This document shows positions 51,701 to 61,673 of a DNA stretch of 64,000 bases, one piece after another. The notes beneath the pieces are model-generated. The model saw only the letters and a program-made list of their open reading frames with translations. It did no database searches and was not told the DNA's origin. The position numbers and the translations under genes were made by a program. The DNA comes from Prochlorococcus marinus XMU1402 (GTDB taxonomy: Bacteria > Cyanobacteriota > Cyanobacteriia > PCC-6307 > Cyanobiaceae). The number at the start of each line of letters is the position of its first letter. Within the stretch, counting starts at the first letter, position 1. The stretch lies in NCBI RefSeq assembly GCF_017696205.1, contig NZ_JAAORD010000002.1:1-64000 (forward strand), written 5' to 3'.

Positions 51701-52030
51701 AAAGATCCAAATGAAATAGATTTACAAAGTGCTAGGAAAGCTGGAATGGAAGCCCTATCGTTATTAGCCGCCGCAAATGCCCCAATTCAGGGTTCAAGTG
51801 CAGACATTATTAAGGTAGCCATGGTTCAACTCAATAGAAAATTTATAGAAATGAGCGTCCCAGCAAAAATGCTTTTACAAGTACATGATGAATTATTATT
51901 TGAGGTTGAACCAAATTCTTTAGAAAAAACAACCAAATTAATTAAGGAAACAATGGAAGGTTGTGTAAAATTGAGTGTACCTCTTTTAGTTGATATTGGA
52001 ATTGGAGACAATTGGATGGAGACAAAATAA
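48785..52030 (+). CDS. polA: DNA polymerase I with an insertion in the 5' nuclease domain
   Basis: The three Pol I domains are present: 5' nuclease (LLLVDGHSLAFRSYYAYSRS, FEADDILGT), 3'-5' exonuclease (VSLDTETNSLNPIDAELVGI) and polymerase (ATATGRLSSSNPNLQNIPVR, DYSQIELRILAHLA, KTINFGIIYGMG, LQVHDELLFEV). Residues about 33-140 are additional: normally a few residues join YYA to GxPTxxxYGFL, here RLTTNSGIPTNITYGFLKSL resumes after about 108. Length 1081 is therefore unusual. The insert has no intein splice junction residues. Confidence 0.95.
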   Translation: MSFQSENSKKPILLLVDGHSLAFRSYYAYSRSFEILVTANLKLKSEIKEGLAGELIIENPDEKKFNVQINKIYSRVLNYEDISYFYPENSSEKDKFFQFTLKFSPSLSKDDEKELRKAITISLDLQNNNFEFFAELVPANRLTTNSGIPTNITYGFLKSLLENCKKHSPQGVCIAFDTKELTFRQELDPSYKANRGAPPSIFLEDIKRLENILKNQLNLPIFKVPGFEADDILGTISQKASKDNWYIKILSGDKDLFQLVDSKKDIYVLYMGSGGPFAKSSEPILMNEDGVLDKLGVLPEKVVDLKALMGDSSDNIPGVKGIGPKTAINLLSENNDLECIFETLDEINSGIKTNYDGFIKGSVLKKLENGRDSAYKSQFLATIKTNLKIENDNYSLSEVDSDNLYEKLKKLELNSLLKQIDIFNSTFSEGGFQKNDHNKEEGKESKISKKVELENSENKIPKIKVNVINDHKLLDKLVQRLDKTNSIVSLDTETNSLNPIDAELVGIGLCLGEEIDDLFYIPLGHQTKKETPNQLSIEDVFSKLRTWIEDPKKEKALQNSKFDRQIFFNHGLDLKGVTFDTLLADYLLNNQEKHGLSEISYRLFGFKPPSFKETVGKDKDFSFVDINEASIYCGYDVFLTFKIVKIFKERFSTEKDKLIKLFEEIELPLEPVLSQMEMNGIIIDVSYLEELSKELKSTLENIEAKVYEMAEEIFNLSSPKQLGEILFEKLSLDKRKSRKTKTGWSTDAVVLEKLVDEHEIIQHLIKHRTLSKLLSTYIDALPNLINEKTGRVHTNFNQAATATGRLSSSNPNLQNIPVRTEFSRRIRKAFLPEKGWKLLSADYSQIELRILAHLAKEEILINAFQQNDDIHSLTARLIFEKEEISPEERRVGKTINFGIIYGMGPRKLARSTGVSTEEAKDFLIKYKKRYAKVFTFLELQQRLSLSKGYVETIFGRKREFKFDKNGLGRLLGKDPNEIDLQSARKAGMEALSLLAAANAPIQGSSADIIKVAMVQLNRKFIEMSVPAKMLLQVHDELLFEVEPNSLEKTTKLIKETMEGCVKLSVPLLVDIGIGDNWMETK

Positions 52031-52054
52031 ACCTTATGAAATACTTAATTTAAG

Positions 52055-53524
52055 ATGATCAAACTTTTTAATACTTTAAGCAAAAGAGTTGAGGTTTTTA
52101 AGCCTATTGATGATGTGGTAAAAATTTATTGTTGTGGAGTAACTGTATATGATTTATGTCATCTTGGTCATGCCAGAAGTTATATAGCTTGGGATGTATT
52201 GAGAAGATTTTTTATTTACAGTGATTTCAAAGTTAAGTATGTTCAAAATTTTACAGATATTGATGACAAGATCTTAAAAAGAGCTAAAGAAGAAAGCAGT
52301 TCAATGAAGGAAGTATCTGAAAAAAATATTATTGAATTTCATAAAGATATGGATTCGTTAGGAATAATGCGTCCAGATAGTATGCCAAGAGCAACGAATC
52401 ATATATGCAATATCTGCTCCTTCATAAAAATCCTTGAGGACAAAGGTTATGCATACTCTAGGGATGGAGATGTTTATTATTCTGTTTTTAAAAATAGAAA
52501 TTATGGAAAGCTTAGTAACCAAAACATACAAGAACAAAATATCAATCAGCAAGGAAGAATGGCTAATGATGAAAATAGTAAAAAACTTAATCCGCAAGAC
52601 TTTGCACTATGGAAAAAAGCCAAAGATGATGAACCATTTTTTGATTCACCATGGGGTAAAGGTAGGCCAGGATGGCATATTGAATGTTCGGCGATGGTTA
52701 AAGATGAATTAGGAGATACTATTGATATCCATTTAGGTGGTTCTGATTTGATTTTTCCACATCATGAGAATGAAATCGCCCAGTCAGAAGCAGCCAATGG
52801 CAAAAAGCTAGCGAACTATTGGTTACACAATGGGATGGTCAATGTAAATGGACAAAAGATGAGTAAATCTCTTAAAAATTTTAAAACTATCAGAGAGCTA
52901 ATTAAGTCAGGTATAAGCCCTATGACTTTGCGATATTTTGTTATGACTGTGAATTATAGAAAACCACTTGATTTTACTGAAGAAGCTTTAAGGAGTGCTT
53001 CAGAAGCTTGGAAAAACATTAATGTAGCCCTTTCTTTTATGGACCTTACAAAAGGTGCTTTTAGATCTATTGAAAAAAATGAATCTCTCGAAGAAGAATA
53101 TAAAGAGAAAATAAGTTTTGAATTATCTCAAAAAAAGCTTAAATTTTCTGAGGCTCTTGGAAATGACCTTAATACAGCAGGTGCTATTGCAATTATTTAC
53201 GATTTAGCGAAACCATTAAAAAACTTTTTAAACCAATTTCAAAGGGTTGAAGGTTTTAAAATAGACCTAAATGAAAAATTCTTTCTACTTGAGAATTTTA
53301 AAACTCTAGAAAAGTTGACTGAGGTACTTGGTCTTAAAAAAGAGGTTTTAGTAAAAGAAAGTAAAATAAAAGAAGACGAAATATCATCGCTTATTGATGA
53401 AAGGTTGAAAGCAAAAATGGAAAAGAATTATGCGAAGGCAGATGAAATCAGGAATTTGTTAAAAGAAAAAGGTATTGAACTTATTGATCAATCAAAGGAA
53501 ATAACCACATGGATAAGGGTATAA
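52055..53524 (+). CDS. cysS: Cysteinyl-tRNA synthetase
   Basis: Class I synthetase of 489 residues. HIGH-like GHARSYIAWD, zinc site Cys in YCCGVTVYD, GWHIECSAM and HHENE, and KMSKS in GQKMSKSLKNF. Normal length; charges tRNA-Cys. Follows polA by 24 bases. Confidence 0.97.
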   Translation: MIKLFNTLSKRVEVFKPIDDVVKIYCCGVTVYDLCHLGHARSYIAWDVLRRFFIYSDFKVKYVQNFTDIDDKILKRAKEESSSMKEVSEKNIIEFHKDMDSLGIMRPDSMPRATNHICNICSFIKILEDKGYAYSRDGDVYYSVFKNRNYGKLSNQNIQEQNINQQGRMANDENSKKLNPQDFALWKKAKDDEPFFDSPWGKGRPGWHIECSAMVKDELGDTIDIHLGGSDLIFPHHENEIAQSEAANGKKLANYWLHNGMVNVNGQKMSKSLKNFKTIRELIKSGISPMTLRYFVMTVNYRKPLDFTEEALRSASEAWKNINVALSFMDLTKGAFRSIEKNESLEEEYKEKISFELSQKKLKFSEALGNDLNTAGAIAIIYDLAKPLKNFLNQFQRVEGFKIDLNEKFFLLENFKTLEKLTEVLGLKKEVLVKESKIKEDEISSLIDERLKAKMEKNYAKADEIRNLLKEKGIELIDQSKEITTWIRV

Positions 53525-53606
53525 ATTTTAAGAAAAAAACCAATTTGAAATTTTTGTTTTTTAAATACACCTTTAGATGGGAAGATAATAGAAATATCAG
53601 AGAAAA

Positions 53607-54836
53607 TTGAAATACATTACTGTGCTCGGTTCTACTGGTTCAATAGGGACTCAAACTCTCGAAATAGCTAGTGAGCAGCCTGATAAGTTTAAAGCCGTAG
53701 CTCTTTCCGCAGGAAGAAATATTAGTTTATTAACTGAACAAGTTAAAACACATAAACCAGAGGTGGTTGCAATTGAGGATGAAAGTCTTATAGAAGATTT
53801 AAAAGATAATATTAATAACTTAGATTTAGATGTTGCTCCCTTGGTTCTAGGTGGAAAGCAGGGGATTAACGCAGTTGCGGCATGGGACAAGGCAGATACT
53901 GTGGTAACAGGGATAGTAGGCTGTGCAGGCTTAATTCCAACAATGTCAGCAATTAATGCGGGGAAAAATATTGCACTTGCTAACAAAGAAACTTTAATTG
54001 CTGCAGGACCAATTGTTATTCCTGCATTAAAGAAAAATAATAGTAGGCTTTTACCTGCTGATTCAGAACACTCTGCTATCTTTCAATGTTTACAGGGATT
54101 ACCTAATTATGAAAATGCAGATTTTTCAACAGGAGAGATGCCTAAGGGTTTAAAAGCCATACATTTAACAGCTTCAGGTGGTGCTTTCAGAGATTGGGCC
54201 GTTGAGGATTTAAAGCATGTCACAGTGGAAGATGCGACTTCACATCCTAATTGGGATATGGGAAAAAAAATAACTGTAGATTCTGCAACTCTTATGAATA
54301 AAGGATTAGAAGTTATAGAAGCTCATTATTTATTTGGGACCTCTTACGAAAATATCGAAATAGTTATCCACCCTCAAAGTATTATTCATTCAATGATTGA
54401 GATGGAAGATTCTTCAGTATTAGCTCAATTAGGTTGGCCAGATATGAAACTACCGATTTTATATGCGATGAGTTGGCCTGAAAGATTTAAAACAAATTGG
54501 AAAAGATTAAACTTAAGTGAAATTGGAAAATTAACTTTTAGAGAGCCAGATGAGTTTAAATATCCATGCATGGGACTTGCCTATGCTGCAGGAAAATCAT
54601 CTGGGACTATGCCTGCAGTCTTAAATGCTGCTAATGAAATGGCTGTTGAACAATTCCTCAAAGAAAAAATTTCTTTTCAAGAAATTCCAACATTTATAAG
54701 TAAAGCTTGTGAATCACATATGGAGAATTTGAATTTGAGTCCCGAATTGGAGGATATTCTTGACGTAGACAATTGGGCCAGACTTTTTGTTAAGCAAGAA
54801 ATTAAAAAAGGGAAAAAATACGTAAGTATTGGATAA
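53607..54836 (+). CDS. dxr: 1-deoxy-D-xylulose-5-phosphate reductoisomerase
   Basis: 409 residues starting at TTG ([25 protein letters not shown]-binding). [34 protein letters not shown] and [20 protein letters not shown] are the catalytic signatures. Second step of the MEP isoprenoid pathway, needed for chlorophyll phytol and carotenoids. Confidence 0.96.
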   Translation: MKYITVLGSTGSIGTQTLEIASEQPDKFKAVALSAGRNISLLTEQVKTHKPEVVAIEDESLIEDLKDNINNLDLDVAPLVLGGKQGINAVAAWDKADTVVTGIVGCAGLIPTMSAINAGKNIALANKETLIAAGPIVIPALKKNNSRLLPADSEHSAIFQCLQGLPNYENADFSTGEMPKGLKAIHLTASGGAFRDWAVEDLKHVTVEDATSHPNWDMGKKITVDSATLMNKGLEVIEAHYLFGTSYENIEIVIHPQSIIHSMIEMEDSSVLAQLGWPDMKLPILYAMSWPERFKTNWKRLNLSEIGKLTFREPDEFKYPCMGLAYAAGKSSGTMPAVLNAANEMAVEQFLKEKISFQEIPTFISKACESHMENLNLSPELEDILDVDNWARLFVKQEIKKGKKYVSIG

Positions 54837-54838
54837 AA

Positions 54839-55183
54839 GTGAATATAAAAAAACATCTTCTACTATGCGCAACACCCACAAAACAGAAATGCTTTAAAGG
54901 CAACGAAGGGCAAAAAACATGGGAATGTCTGAAAAAGACTTTAAAAAAATTTGAGAATGATCCCTCTACAAAAAACGTTCATATATTAAGATCAAAAGCT
55001 GACTGTTTAAGGGTATGTAAGAACGGCCCAATTCTTCTTATTTGGCCTGATGGTATTTGGTATGAGAAAGTTTCTCCAGAAAAAATTTCAGAAATTTTTA
55101 CCTCACATATTATTAACGGTAAGCCAATAGAAAAATGGATTTTCAAAAAAACACCATTTTTAAATAGTCCTAGATACTCATAA
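54839..55183 (+). CDS. Thioredoxin-like [2Fe-2S] ferredoxin
   Basis: GTG start 2 bases after dxr. Cysteines in LLCATPTKQKCFKG and then DCLRVCKNGPILLIWPDGIW give the C-x(n)-C...C-x3-C pattern of thioredoxin-like ferredoxins. Redox carrier of unknown partner. Its end overlaps the convergent hydrolase gene by 14 bases. Confidence 0.85.
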   Translation: MNIKKHLLLCATPTKQKCFKGNEGQKTWECLKKTLKKFENDPSTKNVHILRSKADCLRVCKNGPILLIWPDGIWYEKVSPEKISEIFTSHIINGKPIEKWIFKKTPFLNSPRYS

Positions 55184-56258
55184 ACCAGTTCTTTACGACT
55201 TCGTCTGACCAGCAGCCATTAATCGAATGAAAACCATTATGACCTCCTTTTTCAGTTATTAAAATAGTAAATTTATCAATAGATTCTTTTCCTAAATTCA
55301 AAGTATCCTTATATGGAACCCAGGGATCATCCTTGGCATGAATAAAAAGCATTGGAGGTAATTTTTTTATTGAGTTTTGAATTCTAAATATTGGAGAAGC
55401 TTTAATATAATAATCCTCTAAAGAATTAAATCCCCAACAAGGAGCTGTAAATTTCTGATCAAATTCTCTTATACTTTTTAAATTTTTAATTTTAATTCTT
55501 AATTTCTCGTTATCAAGGAGTTTGCCCTCATCATTAAATCCCTCCCATAACTGATTTTTTAAGCGGTGAAGTAGCCATTTTTGGTAGATAGAATTTCTAG
55601 GTTTTTCAATACACAGACTGCATGAAGACAAATCTAAAGGGGTACTCACGCAGGCAAGGCCATCTAAAAGTTTTTCTCCTTTGTTTTTGTCGTAATCTAG
55701 GCAGGCATTTAAAAGAATTGTTCCACCTAAAGATAATCCAACTCCGTAAATTGGAAGATTATTATTCCTTTTGATAAGATCTTTGAACTCTAAATTAATC
55801 AATTTTTTAAAATAATTAATTGCTGAAATTACATCACTGGAGCATCTAGCACAATAATTTCCTTTAGCTAAATATCTCGCTGATCCAGATCCTCTTAGAT
55901 TTAATTTAAGAACTCCAAAACCATTATTTGCTAATTTCCTAGATATTCTTCTTAAACCAAACCGTTTAGTTGAGCCCCCTAAACCATGTGTAACGATTAC
56001 AAAACCCCTAAGTGAGTTTAAGTTTTCAGGTAATTCTAAAAAACCTAAAAGATAATCACATTCAAATTTTTTAGAAAGAATTTTATTAATCGGAAAGAAT
56101 ATTTTTTTATTTTTTTTTGATTTACCAAAATCAATAACAAAAGTATCTCTCAAAGTTTGTAAGTCGCCACCTATCCAAGGTAAGACTTCTCGAAATGGCT
56201 TATTTTTTATGTAATCTAAGAAACTAAAAGATATACTATTATTTCTCCCCAACTCCAA
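55170..56258 (-). CDS. YheT-type alpha/beta hydrolase
   Basis: 362 residues (COG0429). Oxyanion region VIVTHGLGGSTKR, nucleophile elbow YGVGLSLGGTILL, catalytic Asp in HAKDDPWVPY and His in GGHNGFHSI. Substrate unknown, probably a lipid or ester. Its start overlaps the end of pntB by 20 bases. Confidence 0.88.
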   Translation of the reverse strand: MELGRNNSISFSFLDYIKNKPFREVLPWIGGDLQTLRDTFVIDFGKSKKNKKIFFPINKILSKKFECDYLLGFLELPENLNSLRGFVIVTHGLGGSTKRFGLRRISRKLANNGFGVLKLNLRGSGSARYLAKGNYCARCSSDVISAINYFKKLINLEFKDLIKRNNNLPIYGVGLSLGGTILLNACLDYDKNKGEKLLDGLACVSTPLDLSSCSLCIEKPRNSIYQKWLLHRLKNQLWEGFNDEGKLLDNEKLRIKIKNLKSIREFDQKFTAPCWGFNSLEDYYIKASPIFRIQNSIKKLPPMLFIHAKDDPWVPYKDTLNLGKESIDKFTILITEKGGHNGFHSINGCWSDEVVKNWFMSI

Positions 56259-57678
56259 GATCCTTTAATTCTCCAATCAAATCATTCAGTACCTTTTTTG
56301 CATCACCAAAGACCATTGAGGTATTTGGCAGATCAAATAAATCATTTTTAATTCCGGAGTAACCTGCACTCATACCACGTTTAATTACAAATACAGTTCT
56401 TGCTTCCTGCACATCAAGAACTGGCATGCCATATAAAGGAGAAGAGCTATCATTTTTAGCTTGAGGATTAACCACATCATTTGCTCCTAAAACTAAAACA
56501 ACATCCGTTGCTGGAAAATCAGGATTTACAACGTCCATCTCTTTAAGTTGTTCGTAAGGAACATCTGCTTCTGCTAAAAGTACATTCATATGTCCAGGCA
56601 TCCTCCCTGCTACAGGATGAATTGCGTAAACAACTTCAATACCATTTTGCTCTAGTTTTTTTGTCACTTCCCTTAAAGTATGTTGTGCTTGAGCTACCGC
56701 TAGACCATAACCAGGAACAATAATTACCTTGTTAGCTGCCTCTAAAGTCAATGCACATTCTTCAACACTGCAAGAAGTTATATTTGTGTATTCTCCTGAA
56801 CCAGAAGAGGTCGTACTTTGCGCAGACAAAGACCCTCCAAAAAGAACTGAGACCAATGATCTATTCATACCCTTGCACATTACCTGAGTAAGTATTAGAC
56901 CTGCTGCTCCAACCATTGCGCCTGCTACTATCAAAAGCTGACTATCTACAACGAAACCTGCTGCTGCTGCTGCAATACCTGAATAGCTATTTAATAAAGA
57001 TATAACGACTGGCATATCAGCTCCACCAATTGGCAAAGTAACTCCAATACCTAATAAAGAAGAAACTATAACTAAAAGCCAAATAGAACTTGTATTGCCG
57101 TTTATCAAATCAAAAAAGGCTATCAAGGAAGCAACTGCAAAAACAATATTTACAAAATGTCTAACTTTGCTCTGAGTCCATCCTGGAGTTGACAACCAAC
57201 CCTGTAACTTTGCCATCGCGACAATTGAACCTGTGAAAGTTATGGCACCAACAAATATAGAAACAGATATTGAAACTTCGTTAATCAGTGACTTAAAAAA
57301 ATCAAAATTTTCTTGTCCACCAGATATAGGAAAAATTGCCACTCCTAAAGCAACTAAAAGTGATGACATTCCTCCACAACCATTGAACAATGCCACTGTT
57401 TCAGGCATGGAGGTCATAGGTACTTTTTTTGCAAGAATTGCTCCAAATAAACTACCTATGATTGATCCAATTATTATCCAAATCCAAGACTGAATAGCAA
57501 TTCCAGAAGTACCTAAATAATAAGAAAGTAATCCTAATACTGATAGCGACATTGCAAATGCAGCTAATCTATTGGCATCCCTTGCTGATTTTACTTTTGA
57601 CAATCCTTTTATTCCCAAAGCCAGTAAAAGTACTGCTAGAAGGTCAATAACGAATTTAATGATTACAGGTAGATTCAT
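56239..57678 (-). CDS. pntB: NAD(P) transhydrogenase subunit beta
   Basis: 479 residues: nine or so helices, then the NADP-binding domain III (KVIIVPGYGLAVAQAQHTLR, HPVAGRMPGHMNVLLAEADV, VLVLGANDVVNPQAKNDSSS, KRGMSAGYSGIKNDLF). Proton-translocating transhydrogenase making NADPH from NADH. Third gene of the leftward pntAA-pntAB-pntB operon. Confidence 0.97.
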   Translation of the reverse strand: MNLPVIIKFVIDLLAVLLLALGIKGLSKVKSARDANRLAAFAMSLSVLGLLSYYLGTSGIAIQSWIWIIIGSIIGSLFGAILAKKVPMTSMPETVALFNGCGGMSSLLVALGVAIFPISGGQENFDFFKSLINEVSISVSIFVGAITFTGSIVAMAKLQGWLSTPGWTQSKVRHFVNIVFAVASLIAFFDLINGNTSSIWLLVIVSSLLGIGVTLPIGGADMPVVISLLNSYSGIAAAAAGFVVDSQLLIVAGAMVGAAGLILTQVMCKGMNRSLVSVLFGGSLSAQSTTSSGSGEYTNITSCSVEECALTLEAANKVIIVPGYGLAVAQAQHTLREVTKKLEQNGIEVVYAIHPVAGRMPGHMNVLLAEADVPYEQLKEMDVVNPDFPATDVVLVLGANDVVNPQAKNDSSSPLYGMPVLDVQEARTVFVIKRGMSAGYSGIKNDLFDLPNTSMVFGDAKKVLNDLIGELKDLGVGEK

Positions 57679-57686
57679 GTTAAAAC

Positions 57687-57980
57687 TTACTTCTTATTTG
57701 ATGGTTTACGACTAAACATCGCGAGCATTCGATCAGTCACAAAGAAACCTCCCACAACGTTGAAAAGAGCAAATCCAAGAGAAACTGAACCAATGATTAA
57801 AAGTGGTACGTTACCTTCTGCTTTTACAATTAAAGTCAAGGCTGCAAGCATTGTTATTCCTGAAATTGCATTTGCTCCACTCATTAGAGGTGTATGAAGA
57901 GTAGGAGGAACTTTTCCAATTAACTCGAGGCCTAATAAACTACCAAGTAAAAGAACCCAAAGAAGACTGATAAAAGACAT
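57687..57980 (-). CDS. pntA2: NAD(P) transhydrogenase alpha, membrane part
   Basis: 97 residues with three helices and the conserved LHTPLMSGANAISGI loop. In cyanobacteria the alpha chain is split; this is domain IIa. Eight bases from pntB. Confidence 0.94.
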   Translation of the reverse strand: MSFISLLWVLLLGSLLGLELIGKVPPTLHTPLMSGANAISGITMLAALTLIVKAEGNVPLLIIGSVSLGFALFNVVGGFFVTDRMLAMFSRKPSNKK

Positions 57981-57992
57981 AATTTTAAAACC

Positions 57993-59123
57993 TCAATTTT
58001 CAAAAACTTTATTTTGAAGAACAACTCCTTCATCGCTTAATAAACATCCAGAAATGAGTTCATCCTCTTTATCTAATTTAATTACACCATCTTTTACAAA
58101 TGGTGTAATCAAAGATGTTAAGTTCTTAGCATAAAGTGAACTTGCATCATAAGGAACTGAAGAGGGTAATTCGCCCGCTCCTATAAGTTTTACCCCATCT
58201 TTGATAATAGTTTCATTAGATTTTGTTCCTTCGCAGTTCCCTCCCTGAGAAACAGCTAAATCAATAACTACTGCTCCAGGCCTCATTTTTTCAATCATGG
58301 GTGAGTCTATTAAAACAGGGGCCTTTTTACCTAGAACTTGCGCAGTACATATAGCAACATCAGCTTCAGATAAATATTTAGTTAAAGTTGCCTTCTGTTT
58401 TGAGAGAAATTCGGGTGTTACAGCTTTTGCATAACCTCCTGCCTCACCAGGCTTTTCCTCAACTTCAGGAAGTTCTATAAATCTTGCTCCAAGGGACTCT
58501 ACTTGTTCTTTAACAGCAGGTCTAATATCAGATACAAATACTATTGCTCCAAGTCTTTTCGCCGTCGCAACTGCCTGTAATCCTGCAACTCCTCCACCAA
58601 GAACCACTACTTTTGCAGGTTGGACTGTCCCTGCTGCAGTCATAAGCATTGGAAAATATCTATCTAACTCACTTGCAGCCAAAAGAACTGCTTTATATCC
58701 AGCAATATTGGCCTGTGAAGAAAGAACATCAGAAGACTGAGCTCTACTAATCCTCGGAAGCAACTCTAGTGATAAAGCTGAAATCTTATTACTATTTATA
58801 ATTCTAAGAAGCTCTTTATTACCATATGGGTTAAGAAGACCAAGAAGAACAGCGCCTTTCTTTAACTTAGTTAAATTATTCTCTGATGGAGTTTGAACAC
58901 AAAATATTAAGTCAGCTTCACCCCAAATTTTTTGATCTAGGTTTTTTATTATTGTTCCGCCCGATTCTTCATATGATAAGTCACTAAATCCTGATAATTC
59001 TCCTGCTGAACTTTCAATATAAATATCACATCCAAGGCTTTTTAATTTCTTTACCGCTTCTGGTGTTGCTGAAACTCTCCTTTCACCAGAGCTCGTTTCG
59101 GAAGGAATAAGTATCTTTGTCAA
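57993..59123 (-). CDS. pntA1: NAD(P) transhydrogenase alpha, NAD-binding part
   Basis: 376 residues. Alanine-dehydrogenase-like fold with RVSATPEAVKKLKSLGCDIY, VVLGGGVAGLQAVATAKRLG (Rossmann) and the mobile loop region GYAKAVTPEFLSKQKATLTK. First gene of the operon. Confidence 0.96.
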   Translation of the reverse strand: MTKILIPSETSSGERRVSATPEAVKKLKSLGCDIYIESSAGELSGFSDLSYEESGGTIIKNLDQKIWGEADLIFCVQTPSENNLTKLKKGAVLLGLLNPYGNKELLRIINSNKISALSLELLPRISRAQSSDVLSSQANIAGYKAVLLAASELDRYFPMLMTAAGTVQPAKVVVLGGGVAGLQAVATAKRLGAIVFVSDIRPAVKEQVESLGARFIELPEVEEKPGEAGGYAKAVTPEFLSKQKATLTKYLSEADVAICTAQVLGKKAPVLIDSPMIEKMRPGAVVIDLAVSQGGNCEGTKSNETIIKDGVKLIGAGELPSSVPYDASSLYAKNLTSLITPFVKDGVIKLDKEDELISGCLLSDEGVVLQNKVFEN

Positions 59124-59250
59124 TTTATTTATTTTTTTAACATACTAAATATAAATTGAAGAAAGTCAAAAGTCTTGGATTTTTGTTAAAAATATATTTT
59201 CTTTTCTATAAAAAATAGCTATCTAGAATATATAAGTACTAAATAATCCA

Positions 59251-59829
59251 ATGAGTATAAAAGCAATCGAATGTCCTGATGGAGTTTGCCACAGTCATCA
59301 TGGTGGTCATGCTGTTCCAAGGCAAGCTATGCAGAAAAATCTAGAAAAGCATGGCAAAGACTGGTGCGAGAAATTAGCAGAGAGAATTTATGAAATGTCA
59401 GTTGATACTTATTCACAGACAGTCATGCCCAGTCTCCACTCGGCAGGTTGGCAAAGAAGGCATTTAGACTGGGAATTTAAGCTGGCAGAAAATGATTCTG
59501 AACCTGACGAAGCTCTTGTTGAAGGAATTATTAATGCCACAGAAAGCTTTCTAAGGAGTAGTGAGGTGCATCGATTATTTATTCAGGAATTAGTTCAGGG
59601 CACATTCGAGGAAGCAAATGATAAAAAAATAATTTCTAAAGCAATAAAATCTATCATCGAAGAAGAAATTGTTAGTTCACTTAGAGAAAAGAAAGAAACT
59701 CTTTTAAAGAAAATATCCGCAAAATTAATATCAGAAGAAAAAGTTAGCGAGGAACTTGCAATAAATTCAGCTAAAGAGGGTTTTGAGGAAGTTGAAAGGC
59801 TACTTGCAAATCACAGCGAGGCAGTCTAA
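59251..59829 (+). CDS. Conserved cyanobacterial hypothetical (192 aa)
   Basis: A His/Cys-rich start (CPDGVCHSHHGGHAVPRQAM) that could bind metal, then SAGWQRRHLDWEFKLAENDS and a long helical C-terminal half (SIIEEEIVSSLREKKETLLK). No signal peptide. Divergent from the pnt operon. Looks conserved in cyanobacteria, function unknown. Confidence 0.78.
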   Translation: MSIKAIECPDGVCHSHHGGHAVPRQAMQKNLEKHGKDWCEKLAERIYEMSVDTYSQTVMPSLHSAGWQRRHLDWEFKLAENDSEPDEALVEGIINATESFLRSSEVHRLFIQELVQGTFEEANDKKIISKAIKSIIEEEIVSSLREKKETLLKKISAKLISEEKVSEELAINSAKEGFEEVERLLANHSEAV

Positions 59830-59983
59830 CTCTATTTCTTTATATTTTCTTTATAATTAACCCAAAAATTGGCTCAAATATAAACTAAAGATTAAATTAT
59901 TGTTTGGAAGTACAAAGTTGTAACTTATTAGACAATATATAGGTTGTCCGATGTGTTTATCTATATACAACTTTTATGTTTCA

Positions 59984-60208
59984 ATGGACAATTTCATTAG
60001 AAAAAGGATCGATATAGCGACCTGTTGGGCTACTAACAGAATTTCTGCAATGGACACTTTAGAAAGGTATGAAGACAGTTACGCAATCGCAGAAGAATTT
60101 AGAGAGTGGATACTACATATTGGAGAAAAGAACGAAAATTTAAAAGATTCTGTTTTAAACTTCCCAAAGGAATTAAAAAAATTATTAGACCAAAAAGTCA
60201 ACGATTGA
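59984..60208 (+). CDS. Small soluble protein (74 aa)
   Basis: Start set at MDNFIRKRIDIATCWATNRI; an earlier ATG would add eleven unlikely residues. RYEDSYAIAEEFREWILHIG and LNFPKELKKLLDQKVND follow. Helical. Function unknown. Confidence 0.62.
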   Translation: MDNFIRKRIDIATCWATNRISAMDTLERYEDSYAIAEEFREWILHIGEKNENLKDSVLNFPKELKKLLDQKVND

Positions 60209-60287
60209 GTCATAAATCTATCGAGTGAAATCCGCCCTACATTATTTGGGTTTGTTTATTATCATTAGAAGTGAAATTAGCAAATAA

Positions 60288-61664
60288 ATGGAAAATAGAG
60301 AGCAGATTTCAAACGTAGAAAATGTTGTAATTATAGGCTCGGGACCTGCGGGTTATACAGCTGCTATATATGCAGCAAGAGCAAATCTTCAGCCTTTGCT
60401 CGTAACAGGATTTAATTCTGGAGGAATTCCTGGTGGTCAATTAATGACTACAACATTTGTTGAAAATTATCCAGGTTTCCCAGATGGAGTACTAGGTCCT
60501 GAATTGATGGATTTAATGAAAGCTCAAGCAGAAAGATGGGGTACTAATCTATACGAAAGTGATGTTGTCTCAATAAATACTGATTCACATCCCTTTGAAT
60601 TAAAAACTTTAGAAGGGACTATAAAAGCAAACGCAATTATTATTGCAACTGGTGCAAGTGCAAACAGATTGGGCGTTATAAATGAAGATAAATTTTGGAG
60701 TAAAGGAATAAGTGCTTGTGCAATATGTGATGGAGCTACCCCACAATTTAGAGATGAAGAATTAGCTGTTATTGGAGGAGGAGACTCTGCATGTGAAGAA
60801 GCAGCATACCTCACAAAGTATGGCAGCAAAGTGCATCTGATTGTTAGATCAGGAAAATTAAGGGCCAGTGCAGCAATGGTTGATAGAGTAAAAGCTAATC
60901 CAAAGATAGAAATCCATTGGAACACAAAAGTTGATAAAGCTGATGGTTCTGAATGGCTTGAGAGAATAGAAACTATTCACTCTCAAGAAGGTCAAGGGGA
61001 AATTAATATAAAGGGTCTTTTTTACGCTATAGGACACACGCCAAATACGAAGTTCTTAGAAAACAAAATTGATTTAGATAATAAAGGATATATTGCTTGC
61101 AAATCAGGAAGACCAGAAACATCTATTGAAGGCATTTTCGCTGCAGGTGACGTTGTTGATTCAGAATGGAGGCAAGGAGTTACTGCCGCAGGAACAGGCT
61201 GCATGGCAGCATTAGCCACTGAAAGGTGGCTGGCCGAAAAGAACTTAGCAAAAACTATAGTCAGAGAAACACCCGAACCAGAAAAAAAACTTAATTCATC
61301 AGATTTCAATGAAGAAGAGGTTAATGAAGACACCTTCGATTCAAACTCTGAATGGCAAAAAGGCAGTTATGCATTAAGAAAGCTCTATCACGAGAGTAAA
61401 AAACCTCTCTTAGTTATTTTTAGCTCCCCAAGCTGCGGCCCATGTCATGTCCTGAAACCTCAATTAAAAAGGGTAATTAAAGAACTTGATGGTGCAGTGC
61501 TCGGGGTTGAAATAGATATTGATAAAGATCAAGATATTGCAAAACAAGCTGGTATAAATGGCACCCCAACAGTTCAACTCTTTAAAGAAAAGCTATTAAA
61601 AAAACAATGGCAAGGCGTCAAACAAAGAAGTGAGTTTAAAGAAGCTATAAAAAATATTCTCTAA
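60288..61664 (+). CDS. NADPH-thioredoxin reductase with fused thioredoxin (NTRC)
   Basis: 458 residues. FAD motif VVIIGSGPAGYTAAIYAARA, redox CAICDG (around 143), NADPH-binding IGGGDSACEEAAYL and FAD GIFAAGDVVD; then from about 350 a thioredoxin domain with SPSCGPCHVLKP. This is the chloroplast/cyanobacterial NTRC architecture, which reduces 2-Cys peroxiredoxin and others with NADPH. Confidence 0.95.
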   Translation: MENREQISNVENVVIIGSGPAGYTAAIYAARANLQPLLVTGFNSGGIPGGQLMTTTFVENYPGFPDGVLGPELMDLMKAQAERWGTNLYESDVVSINTDSHPFELKTLEGTIKANAIIIATGASANRLGVINEDKFWSKGISACAICDGATPQFRDEELAVIGGGDSACEEAAYLTKYGSKVHLIVRSGKLRASAAMVDRVKANPKIEIHWNTKVDKADGSEWLERIETIHSQEGQGEINIKGLFYAIGHTPNTKFLENKIDLDNKGYIACKSGRPETSIEGIFAAGDVVDSEWRQGVTAAGTGCMAALATERWLAEKNLAKTIVRETPEPEKKLNSSDFNEEEVNEDTFDSNSEWQKGSYALRKLYHESKKPLLVIFSSPSCGPCHVLKPQLKRVIKELDGAVLGVEIDIDKDQDIAKQAGINGTPTVQLFKEKLLKKQWQGVKQRSEFKEAIKNIL

Positions 61665-61673
61665 AGAAACTTT